Program-made: the position numbers and the translations under genes | Notes under the pieces: generated by a model | What the model was told of the DNA's origin: nothing | Seen by the model: only the letters and a program-made list of their open reading frames with translations | Database searches by the model: none | NCBI GenBank assembly: GCA_029721435.1 | Contig: CM056573.1 | Coordinates: 4,393,501-4,457,500 of the forward strand | Direction: 5' to 3' | From: Gymnothorax reevesii | Lineage: Eukaryota > Chordata > Actinopteri > Anguilliformes > Muraenidae | DNA: 64,000 nucleotides | Part shown: in pieces, positions 37,701 to 45,669 of the stretch | Position numbering within the stretch: the first letter of the stretch is position 1 | How the letters are laid out: every line of letters starts with the position of its first letter

Positions 37701-40700
37701 TCCGTTACCCAATGTTCTGAACCGACTGTTTGTTCATTATTGGCTGTAACGTAACGCAATCAAACATCAGGCCTGTTACACTCCCTTTACAGCCCGCTGT
37801 AATTCATAAAGTTCTCAGGAGTCCCCAGTCTGGAGCTGGGGCACTGCAGCATTCAGCTGATTTTGTTTAACTGAACACTCAAAGCAGCTGATTATATGCA
37901 GTTTTCTCCTAAAAATGAAATGAAAATATGTTTTCACTCACCTGGAGTTGTCTTTATACGTCCATTTCTTGTCTCCGACTTATTTCTCCCGTCAAAGTTC
38001 ATCTCCAATGAAATGTCGCCATCAAGAAATTGTTTTTTTTTTTTTTTTAAAGTATTCAGACCCCTTCACTTTTTGCAAACTTGGCTGTCTTATAGGTTTA
38101 ATAGGATGACCCTGGTCTTTTTTCTGGTTGCAGGTTTTAGTCCCATCGGCCAGGGATTCACGCGCTCACCACCTTACAAAATTCATACGGTAAACTCAGG
38201 TCTCATACTTACAGCCTCATACTTAATATAATAGTGCTCATGTCGCCATCTTGAAATTTATCGTCCTTTGAGTGAAGATTATTGTTTCCATTGCAAAGCG
38301 GGATGAGCAGCTCGCACTAAACTTTTTAAGACCTTTTCATATTTGTAAGCATTTTATAAATTGTGGTAAAGAAAAGGGGTTTGGGTTGGAATAGGAAAGG
38401 CTAACCTGAACTGAGTGATGAGTACTACCAGAAATGGCCCTGATGTAGCAAGTAAGTACTTTCAGAAAGGGGCCATATGTGCTTAAAAATAGATGAAAAC
38501 TGCTTTATTCTGCTGTTATTTTCATAAGAAATTGCATACTGGGAATATTAATGGAAAAGTTCGATGAATCAGAGGAAAACTGCAATTTGTAGTATTATCT
38601 TTCGACTTGTTTATTCCAATTTTAATCCTAGATCTAAATCAAGATGACAAATGAAATGGGGAAGTAAAGTGGTGATTTATGTGTAAATTCTTGTGTTGAA
38701 TGGGACGTTTCATCAGTTGCTGTGGTTTTTATAAGTAAGTAACCTAAGATTTTCTCTCCGTAGAGTTTCCCTGACCAGGCGTATCCTGTTCCTGGAGTTC
38801 AGGCAGATTCATGCATACCAGTCCTTCAGACCGTGAGTAAATACCTGACCATTAGATGTTCTGATCCAGCCATGGGTCATTCCATACCAACTCTCCCAGA
38901 ATTCAGAACCTATCCCAGTTCATGTCATGGATTTTCTCAAACTCCTGTGAAAACTTCTATTAAATTCATGGGAACTTGCAAAATCCCACAGCTTTAATCC
39001 AAATACTTGTATAGTTATGGCTTTTTGAAGTTTGACCCTCAGAGCTAAATTTAGTTTCTCGTGATTTTTTTTTTTTTTTTTCGTATGTGTTCTGTAAGCC
39101 TTACAGCCCTGTACTGTCAGTCAGGTCATCCTTTACTCCTTGGCTTGTGGCCAAACCCGCTCTTACGACATGGGTGCCCGTTCCGCATGTCAGAAGGGTT
39201 GCGTTTCATAGCTCAAAAAAATTTGTTGTGGAATTACAGGATTTTTTTAAGGTCCCTTGAATTTAATAGTTTTCACATGAATGTTTTACACGAAACTCCA
39301 TGACATGAACTGATGTCCCAGGTGTGCTGGTACGGGACGGCCCCCACGTTTCCTGTGATGATAAATCCGTGTCGGCCCTCCCTCCAGGTGGTGTGTTTGT
39401 ACGACTACAGCGCCAACCGTTCCGATGAACTGACTGTACGGTCTGGTGACGTCATTCAAGTGCTCTACAAGGACAACGACAACTGGTGGTTTGGCCGTCT
39501 GGCGAATTCGCAGCAGGGCTACTTCCCGGCCAATTACGTTGCTGATGAGGGTAAGGGGAACGCGCCTTGTGTTTGTCTCGAACAGTAGACCATGACTGGA
39601 GTGGCGTTGGGCTCTGAAGTGTCTCCATCTGTTTCAGAAGACGTGGCGAAAGGGTCGCCGCAAGCGACAGTCGGGGTGCGTCTGAAGTCCGAGGAGCAGA
39701 GCCAATCAGCCGACAGATCGACTCCAGCGATGGTAGAGCCTGATGCTGGAAATTCGATGCACTGATGCTAACAGTGGCCTCTTTTAACCCTTTCATTCCC
39801 TAAGATCCCTCATGATTTCAATGTCTTGATTGCCAAAGGAAATTAGATGAAAAATTTTTTTTTTCAACCCCATTAAAATCAGTATATCTAAAAAAACAAG
39901 AAGTTTATTGTGCATGTAAAAATATCTTCTCATTGGTTGAAATACAGTGGCTTATATTTTTAGTCCGTTCATTCCAAAGATTTGATTGGTTAAAGTGGGT
40001 ACAGTCTCAGGGATTTAGTGACAGTCACAGGTGAGTGTTTTTGTGCACTGGGGAGTGAAAGGGTTAATGGAGTATTTAAAGCATAAACTTGTTATGTAAC
40101 AAACCATGAGTATTTTTCTAAACGCACGGCATTGTACCATTGCTTTAAGATACATTTTTTGATGATGGTGGTAGTTGTGTTGATGATGCTAATTGTCTGA
40201 TATACCGTGTGACCTCCGCTGGTCCAGCTCATAACCATCGTTCAGAGGGTCCCTCTCTGTATTCGCCGAATGTGCTTTACACGTGTCCTACGTGTGCTGT
40301 GACCTTCCGTAAACCCTGCCGCCTGTCCTTCAGAGACGGCGTCTTTTCGGGATTCTGCCGCCTGTTCTTTGCGCCGTGAGCTCTTCTCTGACCTTGGTGT
40401 CTGGTTTACACCACACGTGTGTCCCCTCACCCCGCTGTGTTACCTGTTACAGGTGTCGGCCGCCGTCAGCAGCTCAGGGGAGCTCAAGTTCATCTCGGAG
40501 CAGGACACCGACTCGGAGTTAAACATCACCACGTGAGTCATGGGGATGACATCAGATCCCATGTGTGTGTTTGGCTACTGAGCCCAACTCCACTGTCAGT
40601 GTGCAGATTATGATTATACAGAAACTATTTGGGACTTTTTGAACTTTTAGGCTTGGCAAATATGCAGAACTGGAGGAAATCAGGAAGGGGGCAAATTCTG

Positions 40701-41166
40701 TTTCCCAGCCCTGCAGATGTAGTGATCTGTGTCCGAGCTCAGGCTCATGGGTCAGAGGTCCATACAGTCGTTAAACATGACTTCAGTGGCAGACATGCAA
40801 ATCAGAGCCTGAATTCTTGCATGTGAAATGTTCAGTAATGTTTGTGATGCTTGTTTGAGTGGTGCTGGTGTACTTCCAATGTCCGCACCACAAGGCTTAG
40901 GCCCCCCTTAGTACATCTCTCCTGTTCGGTGCTGGAGCCAGAATCTTCTCGATGTGAATCACAGTTTCTCTTCTTCTTTGCGTTTTAGGTTTCAGAAAAA
41001 GAAGAGGAGGATGAAGAAGGCAGCAGTGAGCTCTAACGTGACCGCGGCCACAGCTGAGCCGCACCGATCCAGCCCCTCTCCCGTCAGGAAGCAGAGGGCG
41101 AAAGGCAGGCACAGACCCCTCCCACAGCCGGGACAGTCCAACTCCGCCTTCAAGCAGGACGGATGA
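7709..41166 (+). CDS. ahi1: AHI1 (jouberin), 26 coding exons, 1,229 residues
   Basis: Jouberin is a ciliary transition-zone and basal-body scaffold; human mutations cause Joubert syndrome. Coding exons: 7709-7718, 8043-8167, 8809-9413, 10263-10444, 11551-11737, 12566-12758, 13220-13315, 13642-13827, 15724-15873, 17348-17480, 18135-18258, 19503-19732, 21100-21206, 22374-22492, 33144-33274, 33863-34003, 34590-34774, 35660-35705, 36183-36259, 37371-37392, 38134-38189, 38764-38832, 39388-39550, 39638-39732, 40453-40532, 40989-41166. Every junction is GT-AG and the phases sum to 3,690 nt with no stop. The start [14 protein letters not shown] matches the vertebrate N-terminus and has A at -3. Order: charged N-terminus (1-250), conserved central region (about 310-560, with [14 protein letters not shown]), seven WD40 repeats (about 585-906), linker, SH3 (1059-1112), basic tail. 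Length is close to the human protein (1,196). Exons 20-22 are the least certain. Confidence 0.95.
8043..10444 (+). other. ahi1: AHI1 exons 2-4: charged, low-complexity N-terminal region
   Basis: These exons encode residues about 4-307. They are dominated by Lys, Glu, Arg and Pro, with a run of seven Lys at 9361-9383 and a second Lys cluster at the end of exon 4 (KKKKAKK). A short helical segment ([20 protein letters not shown]) fits the coiled-coil-prone part of the family N-terminus. Exon 3 (605 nt) is the largest coding exon and is strongly GC-rich, unlike the AT-rich introns around it. The region is expected to be mostly disordered. Confidence 0.85.
8369..8653 (+). repeat. MITE-like dispersed repeat with CCTCCGCC ends, copy 1
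   Basis: It starts CCTCTGCC and ends GGCGGAGG, a short inverted terminal repeat. The body (TTCACCGGCGTTTGTTTGTT, then CTCAAAAGTAATCAATGGAT) is shared with the copy at 32653-33071. It is a widespread fish repeat type and lies in AHI1 intron 2. Confidence 0.7.
13423..13583 (+). repeat. TTAA-flanked MITE (TTAACCCTTT family), copy in AHI1 intron 7
   Basis: It is bounded by TTAACCCTTTGAGCGC on the left and a complementary AAAGGGTTTAA on the right. The inner part (TTTTAAACAAGGTTCCACATG) matches the copies at 21296-21688 and 51343-51559. The TTAA ends suggest piggyBac-type mobilisation. Its right end is 58 bp upstream of AHI1 exon 8. Confidence 0.75.
15070..15112 (+). repeat. Dispersed repeat, copy 2
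   Basis: This is the second copy of the block at 1314-1357, with only a few substitutions, inside AHI1 intron 8. The surrounding 14150-15700 has no recognisable gene and looks like old repeat-derived sequence. Confidence 0.65.
16625..16930 (+). repeat. Abundant teleost dispersed repeat
   Basis: It contains the phrases GCATGTTCTCCCTGTGTTGG, CAAAGACATGCATACCAGG, GTCAGCTGGGATAGGCTCCA and GAATAAGCGGGTATAGAAAC, ending in a GAATGAATGAA tail. This is a repeat common in fish genomes. The CATGTTCTCCC block also occurs at the right window edge (63950) and, reversed, at 46395. It is in AHI1 intron 9. Confidence 0.8.
17824..17964 (+). repeat. MITE with AACCCTAGTCCTGCC terminal inverted repeats
   Basis: The left end AACCCTAGTCCTGCC (17824-17838) is complemented by GGCAGGACTAGGTTT (17950-17964). 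The interior has GGTTGCCGATG and AGCATTACCCTTG. A shorter relative is at 22510-22604. It is in AHI1 intron 10. Confidence 0.75.
18470..19225 (-). mobile_element. Internally deleted Tc1-like element, 756 bp
   Basis: Terminal repeats match in inverted orientation: CAGTGG then CAATAAGTATTTGTACACTA on the left, and the complement TAGTGTACAAATACTTATTG...CCACTG on the right. TA flanks both ends (18468-18469 and 19226-19227). Only the N-terminal transposase part remains, and the catalytic part next to the left end has been deleted. It is a non-autonomous derivative in AHI1 intron 11. Confidence 0.85.
18507..18845 (-). pseudogene. Tc1-like transposase, DNA-binding half only
   Basis: The 113-codon frame starts [20 protein letters not shown] and contains the two helix-turn-helix subdomains that bind Tc1 termini ([19 protein letters not shown], then GRPRKTSQ with the AT-hook-like GRPR). 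It ends within the second subdomain, next to the element's left terminal repeat. No D, D or E of the catalytic triad is left. What remains is uninterrupted, so a DNA-binding peptide could in principle be made. No promoter or conservation evidence is available. Confidence 0.85.
21296..21688 (+). repeat. TTAA-flanked MITE, split by a SINE
   Basis: The left part (21296-21378) has GAAAACCCATCATGTGGTAA and GTTTAAAAGAGCTCCCCT. The right part (21580-21688) has the complementary AGCTCTTTTAAAGACGTTGC and ends CAAGGGTTAA. Both belong to the family of 51343-51559. A tRNA-derived SINE sits between them. It is in AHI1 intron 13. Confidence 0.75.
21379..21579 (+). mobile_element. tRNA-derived SINE nested in a MITE
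   Basis: Box A-like GTGGCTCATCGGTCTAAG and box B GGTTCGATTC mark a tRNA-related head. The body reads CATTTGCCACATGTCATCCC and CATGTCTCTCTCCACTGT, and the tail is A-rich. A 9-bp target duplication AGCTCCCCT flanks it exactly (21370-21378 and 21580-21588). A second copy is at 60443-60630 on the minus strand. Confidence 0.85.
22510..22604 (+). repeat. Diverged copy of the 17824 MITE family
   Basis: It shares TGCCGGTTGCCGAT and AGCATTATCCTTGTAGCAGG with 17824-17964, but its ends are decayed. It begins about 18 bp after AHI1 exon 14. Confidence 0.5.
23486..23695 (-). repeat. DIRS right inverted terminal repeat
   Basis: From 23528 to about 23693 it is nearly identical, inverted, to 29790-29948; the shared core includes TTCGCGCATGCGTAGTGCGA. 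The outermost 54 bases (23486-23539) are unique to this end and are repeated, inverted, at 23719-23772. Confidence 0.92.
23719..23821 (-). repeat. DIRS internal complementary region (circle-junction template)
   Basis: Positions 23719-23772 are the exact complement of the outer 54 bases of the right end. Positions 23770-23821 complement the outer 52 bases of the left end (29912-29963). The two halves overlap on one GTT at 23770-23772. This is the arrangement proposed for DIRS elements to template the ends of a circular DNA intermediate. Confidence 0.93.
23855..25322 (-). pseudogene. DIRS tyrosine recombinase, frameshifted
   Basis: The N-terminal SAM-like part reads in one frame (about 24870-24700: [19 protein letters not shown]). 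The catalytic part is in another frame (24559-23855). There the first Arg lies in [13 protein letters not shown], the H-x-x-R pair in [12 protein letters not shown], and the Tyr nucleophile in [12 protein letters not shown], so the key catalytic residues are kept. At least one shift separates the two parts near 24700. The 5' portion of this block (25322-24880) is the degenerate stretch between RNase H and recombinase. The enzyme would integrate the circular DNA copy at a GTT-like site. Confidence 0.88.
25163..25936 (-). pseudogene. DIRS RNase H region
   Basis: The frame contains [56 protein letters not shown] and the following [16 protein letters not shown]. This is the RNase H and downstream region found in DIRS polyproteins. 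The Asp of RSDNTS fits an RNase H acidic residue. It is joined to the reverse transcriptase by a one-base shift near 25800 and leaves frame again near 25225. Confidence 0.85.
25747..26905 (-). pseudogene. DIRS reverse transcriptase, frameshifted
   Basis: Reverse transcriptase blocks appear in order: [53 protein letters not shown] (first catalytic Asp). After a shift of one base near 26150 come [30 protein letters not shown] and the active-site box [10 protein letters not shown]. The YLDD box is intact. The first frame also carries about 100 residues of Arg/Pro-rich gag-like or linker sequence at its start. Confidence 0.9.
26990..27939 (-). pseudogene. DIRS gag-like frame, broken
   Basis: The N-terminus (27939-27703) starts [19 protein letters not shown] and has two paired-Cys units (C-x2-C and later C-x2-C), which suggest a small zinc-binding fold. 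It ends at a stop at 27703, next to an Arg/Lys-rich stretch. Later parts include [20 protein letters not shown] (27363-27154), which continues in other frames to about 26990. These are consistent with a gag gene split by at least two shifts. Confidence 0.75.
28026..28310 (-). repeat. DIRS leader tandem repeat, about 123-bp unit, 2.3 copies
   Basis: The phrase GAGCGCGTACGCT recurs at 28035, 28158 and 28280. The units (TAAGGAACCCAGCTGGTATT, CTCCTCGGATAACCTGAGCG) are nearly identical to each other. Confidence 0.92.
28345..29580 (-). repeat. DIRS leader tandem repeat, about 207-bp unit, six copies
   Basis: CATATGCTG recurs at 28357, 28565, 28774, 28981, 29188 and 29395, a spacing of 207-209. Each unit carries AGCAGCGCGCACGCAGCC, GCTGGACACCGGGAAACGC and ACCCGCCAGCCAGCAA with a few substitutions. 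The array separates the left terminal repeat from gag. Confidence 0.95.
29790..29963 (-). repeat. DIRS left inverted terminal repeat
   Basis: It is the inverted partner of the right terminal repeat. The outer 52 bases (29912-29963) are repeated in the internal complementary region. The final AAC at 29961-29963 is shared with the site of insertion. Confidence 0.92.
30089..30257 (+). repeat. Tandem duplication, 88-bp period
   Basis: CAACAAGCCGTTT begins at 30089 and again at 30177. Both copies run through CAGATTCTC, TTCATTCT and a T run to GCAACAAAAGC. Confidence 0.85.
30287..30535 (-). pseudogene. BED/zinc-finger-like transposon fragment
   Basis: A minus-strand frame reads [20 protein letters not shown], then [20 protein letters not shown] and [20 protein letters not shown]. 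After a shift in an A run it continues with [15 protein letters not shown] in another frame. The C-x2-C pair followed by a His-containing segment resembles the BED-like N-terminal finger of domesticated or relic DNA-transposon proteins in fish. It lies in AHI1 intron 14, next to the DIRS element, and is not coding for AHI1. Confidence 0.4.
31003..31101 (+). pseudogene. Possible transposase fragment
   Basis: One plus-strand frame reads [20 protein letters not shown] followed by [14 protein letters not shown]. This resembles the DE-A-T-N segment seen in hAT-related proteins, judged from memory. No start, stop context or neighbouring domain is preserved. It is on the opposite strand to the zinc-finger fragment at 30287-30535. 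Confidence 0.33.
32653..33071 (+). repeat. MITE-like dispersed repeat with CCTCCGCC ends, copy 2
   Basis: The ends are CCTCCGCC and GGCGGAGG. The body has TTCGCCAGTGTTGGTTTGTC and CTCAAAAAGTAACTAACAGA, like copy 1 at 8369-8653. It contains two diverged inner copies of ACAATATGGCCRCCA and ends only 72 bp before AHI1 exon 15. Confidence 0.75.
34370..34513 (+). repeat. Palindromic MITE, GCTTTCACACC ends
   Basis: GCTTTCACACCGGACGC at the left pairs with GCGTCTGGTGTGAAAGC at the right. Inside, TTCGCACGACAGATTAGATT faces AATCTGTTGCGCGAAA. It is 144 bp long and lies 76 bp upstream of AHI1 exon 17. Confidence 0.8.
35376..35405 (+). repeat. (TCAGGG)n short tandem repeat
   Basis: Five copies of the hexamer TCAGGG lie in AHI1 intron 17. 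It differs from the vertebrate telomere repeat by one base. Confidence 0.95.
36553..36765 (+). repeat. hAT-like MITE, 213 bp
   Basis: The terminal inverted repeat CAGTGCATCCCAAACCTCTC at the left is matched by GAGAGGTTTGGGAAGCACTG at the right. An 8-bp flank AAGTAGAT/CAGTAGAT, with 7 of 8 identical, fits the 8-bp duplication of hAT elements. There is no coding capacity. It is in AHI1 intron 19. Confidence 0.8.
38047..38115 (+). repeat. Tc1-type terminal-repeat remnant
   Basis: AAGTATTCAGACCCCTTCAC followed by TTTTTGCAAACTTGG matches the terminal repeat of a common fish Tc1-like family as I remember it. A related, more diverged block is at 46843-46925. No transposase is next to it. It ends just before AHI1 exon 21. 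Confidence 0.45.
39388..39550 (+). other. ahi1: AHI1 exon 23: SH3 domain
   Basis: One exon encodes essentially the whole SH3 fold (residues about 1059-1112). All binding-surface landmarks are present: the ALYDY-like CLYDY, the acidic RT loop (ANRSDELTV), the tandem Trp of DNDNWWFGR and the 3-10 helix motif FPANYV. It should therefore bind proline-rich ligands. The acceptor follows a pyrimidine-rich tract (CCCTCCCTCCAG). Confidence 0.93.
39784..40067 (+). repeat. TTAA-flanked MITE, TTAACCCTTTCATTCCC ends
   Basis: TTAACCCTTTCATTCCC at the left pairs with GGGGAGTGAAAGGGTTAA at the right. It is 284 bp, AT-rich and non-coding, and lies in AHI1 intron 24. The interior differs from the 51343-51559 family, so it is a second family with similar tips. 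Confidence 0.75.
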
Positions 41167-41411
41167 GGAAACCAAAAAACAAAACAGAGCCAGTGGCTCC
41201 CAGTCTGCCATCAGTGGTATAAAATCTACTCACGGTTTTTGAATGGCAGGATAAATGAATTTTGTTATTCTGTGAACCAACAGCTTGGTTTGGCCATTCA
41301 GGACCAAATTCTTCTGTTGCAAAAATCATTGACATTAATGTCAAAAATTAAATTCATCTCCCTTTTTTGGGCTCATGTAGCCTTACAGTCATAGAAGTGA
41401 ACCTCAGAGGA

Positions 41412-41417
41412 AATAAA
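41412..41417 (+). terminator. ahi1: Candidate AHI1 polyadenylation signal
   Basis: A canonical AATAAA lies 246 bases after the AHI1 stop codon and is the first such hexamer downstream of it. It implies a short 3' UTR that ends before the inverted-repeat element at 41457. Confidence 0.55.
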
Positions 41418-41456
41418 GCCATAAAATAGAAAACCATTTTCTTCAATGTTAATGTT

Positions 41457-42553
41457 GCAGTCACACCTTGCCGGATAGTGTTAACAGACGTCCGACAGAG
41501 AGCAAAATTTTCAATCCATTTGTCTCTGTTCGCATGCATTTCTTGGAATGTGAGGCCTGTTCAATCCGACAGAAATTTTCATGCATTTTGAGCCTCGAGC
41601 AGCAACGGAGACGAATTTCACCACTGGATAATTTTCTTTCGCAAAGTTTTTATCCGTCGGACGTCTGTTAATGCTATCCAGCATGCATTGCGGTTCTAGA
41701 ACCGGGAGCTGGGGGGGGCGCAGACACGTCCCTTTATGACAATTAGTCCTGGGTATTTTTTTATCATTTTCTTTCACTGACGCGTTTTCCAATTATTGCA
41801 GTTGGCAACTGAAGACACGGTTTCTCTCCGTATGCGATGGAACAGCGAAGAAATCATGGGCTATAGTCAGTACAGAAAAATAATTTACTTAATAGGTCAG
41901 TGCTTCGCGTTGATTGAACGGGTCCACATTCCAATGAAATATCGCCTTTCACTCTTGGTATTGCGTGGGTTAATTTAAAAAAAAATAAATAAAGTGTCAC
42001 TCAGCAGTTAAATAGGCAGCGTGCGGCTCAAGCTGTTTGCGTGAGAGGCGACAGGTATGCAAGTTAGACTAACGTTGATTTAAATACAGCAAATATGCGT
42101 CCAGATGAATGATTGTCGTCTTACGTAATCGGGGAGAACAAGCAGCACCTGTTAAGTGTGGAGCGCTCTCGGAGTGAACCTTTTGTTAATCACGAAAATG
42201 ACTGAGAACAGGTCAGGACTAATAACTGTTTTAAACTGATGTTTTGTCACAATTCTCAGTTCTGTTTCCACCACTGTACTGAATTTCGCCCATGATTTCG
42301 TTGCTGTTCCATCGCATACGGAGAGAAAGCGTGTCTTCAGTTGCCAACTGCAATAATTGGAAAACGCGTCAGTGAAGGAAAATGATAAAAAATAGCCAGG
42401 ACTATTTGTCATAAAGGGACGTGTCTGCGCCCCCCCAGCTCCTGGTTCTATAACCGCACTGCTTGCTGGATAGCATTAACAGACGTCTGACGGATAAAAA
42501 CTTTGTTTTTAAAAACAGTTCTAGAACCACCACTGCCAGCAAGGTGTGACTGC
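41457..42553. mobile_element. Nested inverted-repeat element, about 1.1 kb
   Basis: Outer ends: GCAGTCACACCTTGC (41457-41471) and its complement GCAAGGTGTGACTGC (42539-42553). Inner long arms: 41656-41873 and 42276-42491, about 216 bp each and over 90% similar by eye, sharing TCTCTCCGTATGCGATGGAA. A third-level repeat around AACAGACGTCCGAC occurs at 41471, 41656 (inverted) and 42465. TTAA sits at 41449 and 42557, but whether that is the target site is uncertain. No transposase is visible. It lies between the 3' ends of AHI1 and SLC18B1. Confidence 0.7.
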
Positions 42554-42560
42554 TGCTTAA

Positions 42561-45500
42561 AGAACTACATATCAAAGCCTGGATGGAGATTTTAAGAAGC
42601 ACTAGTGTAGCTGGCTGATAAGTAAGGAGACCTCCCAGTTTAAAAGTCAGGCTTGGATGCATTTTTATAAACCTGATCATGCACTCTAAAACAGCCTGCT
42701 GAAATTGGGGAGTTTCAGCATCCTGCGTTCTGAGGTGCGTGGTGCTCAGGGTTTTATATTTATAAATGATTGATTCATGTACACTACATACAAATCCAAA
42801 TTTTGGAGAGTATCATAAATTGTACAAACACAAAACACCGAATGTATTTTACAATGTTTTACTTAGTATATAAAAAATTTGGGAGCAAAAAAATGCTCCT
42901 ATCCTAAATGATGAATTATATGGTTTTGTGATTTAAAAAAAAAAAAAGTGTCCACCATGAGATTTATTCACTGCTTGGCACATTTTTGGCATTCAGGATA
43001 TTTATTTTACAGAGATATTCTCCAGGGATTAAGATCAGGCGATTGATCATTTGTATTTGTCCCCATGTTATTTTGGTAGCAGAAAGTCGGTTCCGTTTGG
43101 CATTCAGGTTTGGGTCCTTCACCTGCTGTAACACAATCACTTTCTCCAGTTTGCTGAAATCGCTAGTGATTCAGAGCTTCCGAACAGCGTGTGTGAGCAT
43201 ATGAATAGTGGGCTCAGAATTATTGACTCAAACCGCTCTACACCTACTGTATGTGCAGACTTAAGCTAAACACCACCCATTACTGAAAACAAGTTACAAT
43301 CCAACAAGGGACTAATAACATCAACAAACATGGTCCAATTCCTGGAAACATGGCTCGGACATGCCTCTCCTTGCATCCAAAATCGTTTTGTAAAGAAGTT
43401 GATTTCACGATTTCTGTTAACAGCTTTGCTGCACTGAATTGTTTTAAATGTTCCTCAAACTTCTGCGCAACACTGTATGTTTTATTGTCTAGTATAGCTC
43501 ACCTCAACCAGTGCTCCGGTGGGCGGTTGTTAAGACCCGTTTGTCAGTCCTCGGTGCGTCTAAAAATCTACTCAAACTGCCTTGTCTGTGAAGGTGAAAT
43601 TGTGGCGACAGCTTGATACCAATGAGGATCCCAAACGTCACATGATCATTTTGGTCTGATTTCAAATATTGCTGCCCTGATCAAAAAATTGACAGTCAAA
43701 GGGAGCTACGGTGTCCATTGCACTATTTTTAGTCATTTTAATTCCAGTTGTGAATTGTATTCATTGAATGGTCCTTAAGCATTCATTTCAAAAACCTGTA
43801 TTCCCGTTTTTTTATTTTTATAGAGATATTTTTACAATTTGTGTGTTACACAATGCACAGTTAAGATGTACGGTTGAATTGCAATCGATATTTAATGCCA
43901 TTTGATGTGTCTGGCTGCGTATATTCATGAAGAATATGCCATTAATCTGCTCAATCTTGGATATCTGCATGAAGACTCCTGTCCTATTAAAGTGCAGCTA
44001 GACTAAATTAGTTGAATCCTGGCATCAGAGAAGATTGATGAGTGATTTTTACTAGATAAATGTGCAATTTGTATCTGGTCCAAATATTTCAATGATCATA
44101 TCAGAGTTATTGATGTGTATATACCAGTCAAATAATCAGTGTTCACAATTTTGTAAAATAAAATCCTGGAAGAATCACTTTATCTTGACAGATGTATGTT
44201 TTTGTCAGTTCAAAGTGTCAAATGTCGATCATCTTCTGAATTCGGAATGCTGATCGTATGCCTGTACCATCACTACATCATTTACGGTCATTTTACTGAA
44301 CAGCAGAGACGAGCGCACTGTTCTGGTATTAGATGCTTGAGCCAGTTCTTATGCAATTACTTTTCTAACACAGGCCTGCCGGGAATATTTTGTGAGTCTG
44401 ACCTTGTCAGTAGTCAGCCAATTAAATAACGGAACATCTGTCCATCGGCAGGGTAAGGGTTTGAACCCCTGTTAGATGGACAGAATTCTCTGCTAGTTCT
44501 TCTGTTTTTCTTTCTATCTGTTGTCAAGTTTTGGTCTTGGAAACCATAAGTGTTGACACTTTATTGTTCGGTTAATGTCTAGCAACACAGGATCAAATTA
44601 AAACAAACAGCTGACCAGGAGACCCTCCAGGATTTATTTGAGTTGAGACCATGTTAAGTTTAACAATAATTTGGCAGTAAAATAGACTAAGTTGGAATTA
44701 TATTAGTGGATAGTACTCATCAGGTGGTAACTAGCCTCTAGCGAATAATTTGTTGTTTGTATATAGGTGGATTTAATGGCATTCTACGGTCACTGGTAGT
44801 TACAATACTTTTTTTTTTTTTTACCTTTCAAATCCTTGTTCAATGCAAAACAAAGCTATTCAATCAGAGCAAATCAAGGGTTTCATTTTTATTATAAGAT
44901 AAACTAGTTTTATGAAATATGGATAAAAAAATGACTGCCAAGACATCACAACGATGAAGTCAGACATCACAACATTCAATGACATGATTCAAAAAGATGC
45001 TTTTAGGATTTTAGGCACTTGGTCTTTCACAGTTATTGCACAGCATTTTGAGAGCACTTCAGGTTCACTCAAGTCTTCAGTTCAAGCTCAGTACATCGGC
45101 TGAAATTAAATGCACATCTTCAGAGAGTGCCTTTTTGGCGTCCGCACCTCAAGAAAGACGGAAGCTCTAACGAGTCCAGATTTACCCCATTCCAGAGTGA
45201 TGGGTACGTCAGAGGCAGTGTTCTGATTGGGGGTTACTTCAATTGGTCACGTCTAGGCTCAGCAACATTAATGCAGTCGTAAAGTCAACAGACTATCTGA
45301 AAGTACCGAGTGCCCAGGTTGTCCCATCAATGGATTTTCTAATCCCTGATGGCACATGCATACAGCTGGATGGCAAGGCCTAGATTCTTCAGACACTAAT
45401 TGTGGAAGAGTGGTTCAGCGAGCTGAGGAATCATTTTCACAAATGAATTAGCCTCCACAGTGTCCTCTATAAAAATAAAATATCACGGCTGCCTTTGTTT

Positions 45501-45669
45501 CTATTTTTCAAATATATTAATTTGAAAGTGAAAATCCTTCTAAGAATAATTAAAAGAAACCAATTTAAAAAGTAATTGTGCTAAACTGAATGAAGCAAAT
45601 CATATATACAGGGAAACAGTGTTTAGGCCAGTGTTCAAAATATACTTCGTAGACTAGGGAGGAGCTCGG
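42561..45669. other. Intergenic DNA between convergent genes
   Basis: AT-rich sequence with poly-A and poly-T runs (42930, 44811). No gene, RNA or recognisable transposon is seen. The part near 44.6-45.67 kb should include the SLC18B1 3' UTR; minus-strand AATAAA hexamers occur at 44888-44893 and 44633-44638, but I cannot tell which, if either, is used. Confidence 0.6.

Noticed and set aside
44633..44893. Minus-strand AATAAA hexamers as the SLC18B1 polyadenylation signal
   Set aside because: They lie 0.8-1.0 kb past the stop in AT-rich DNA where such hexamers arise by chance. They are mentioned only as candidates.
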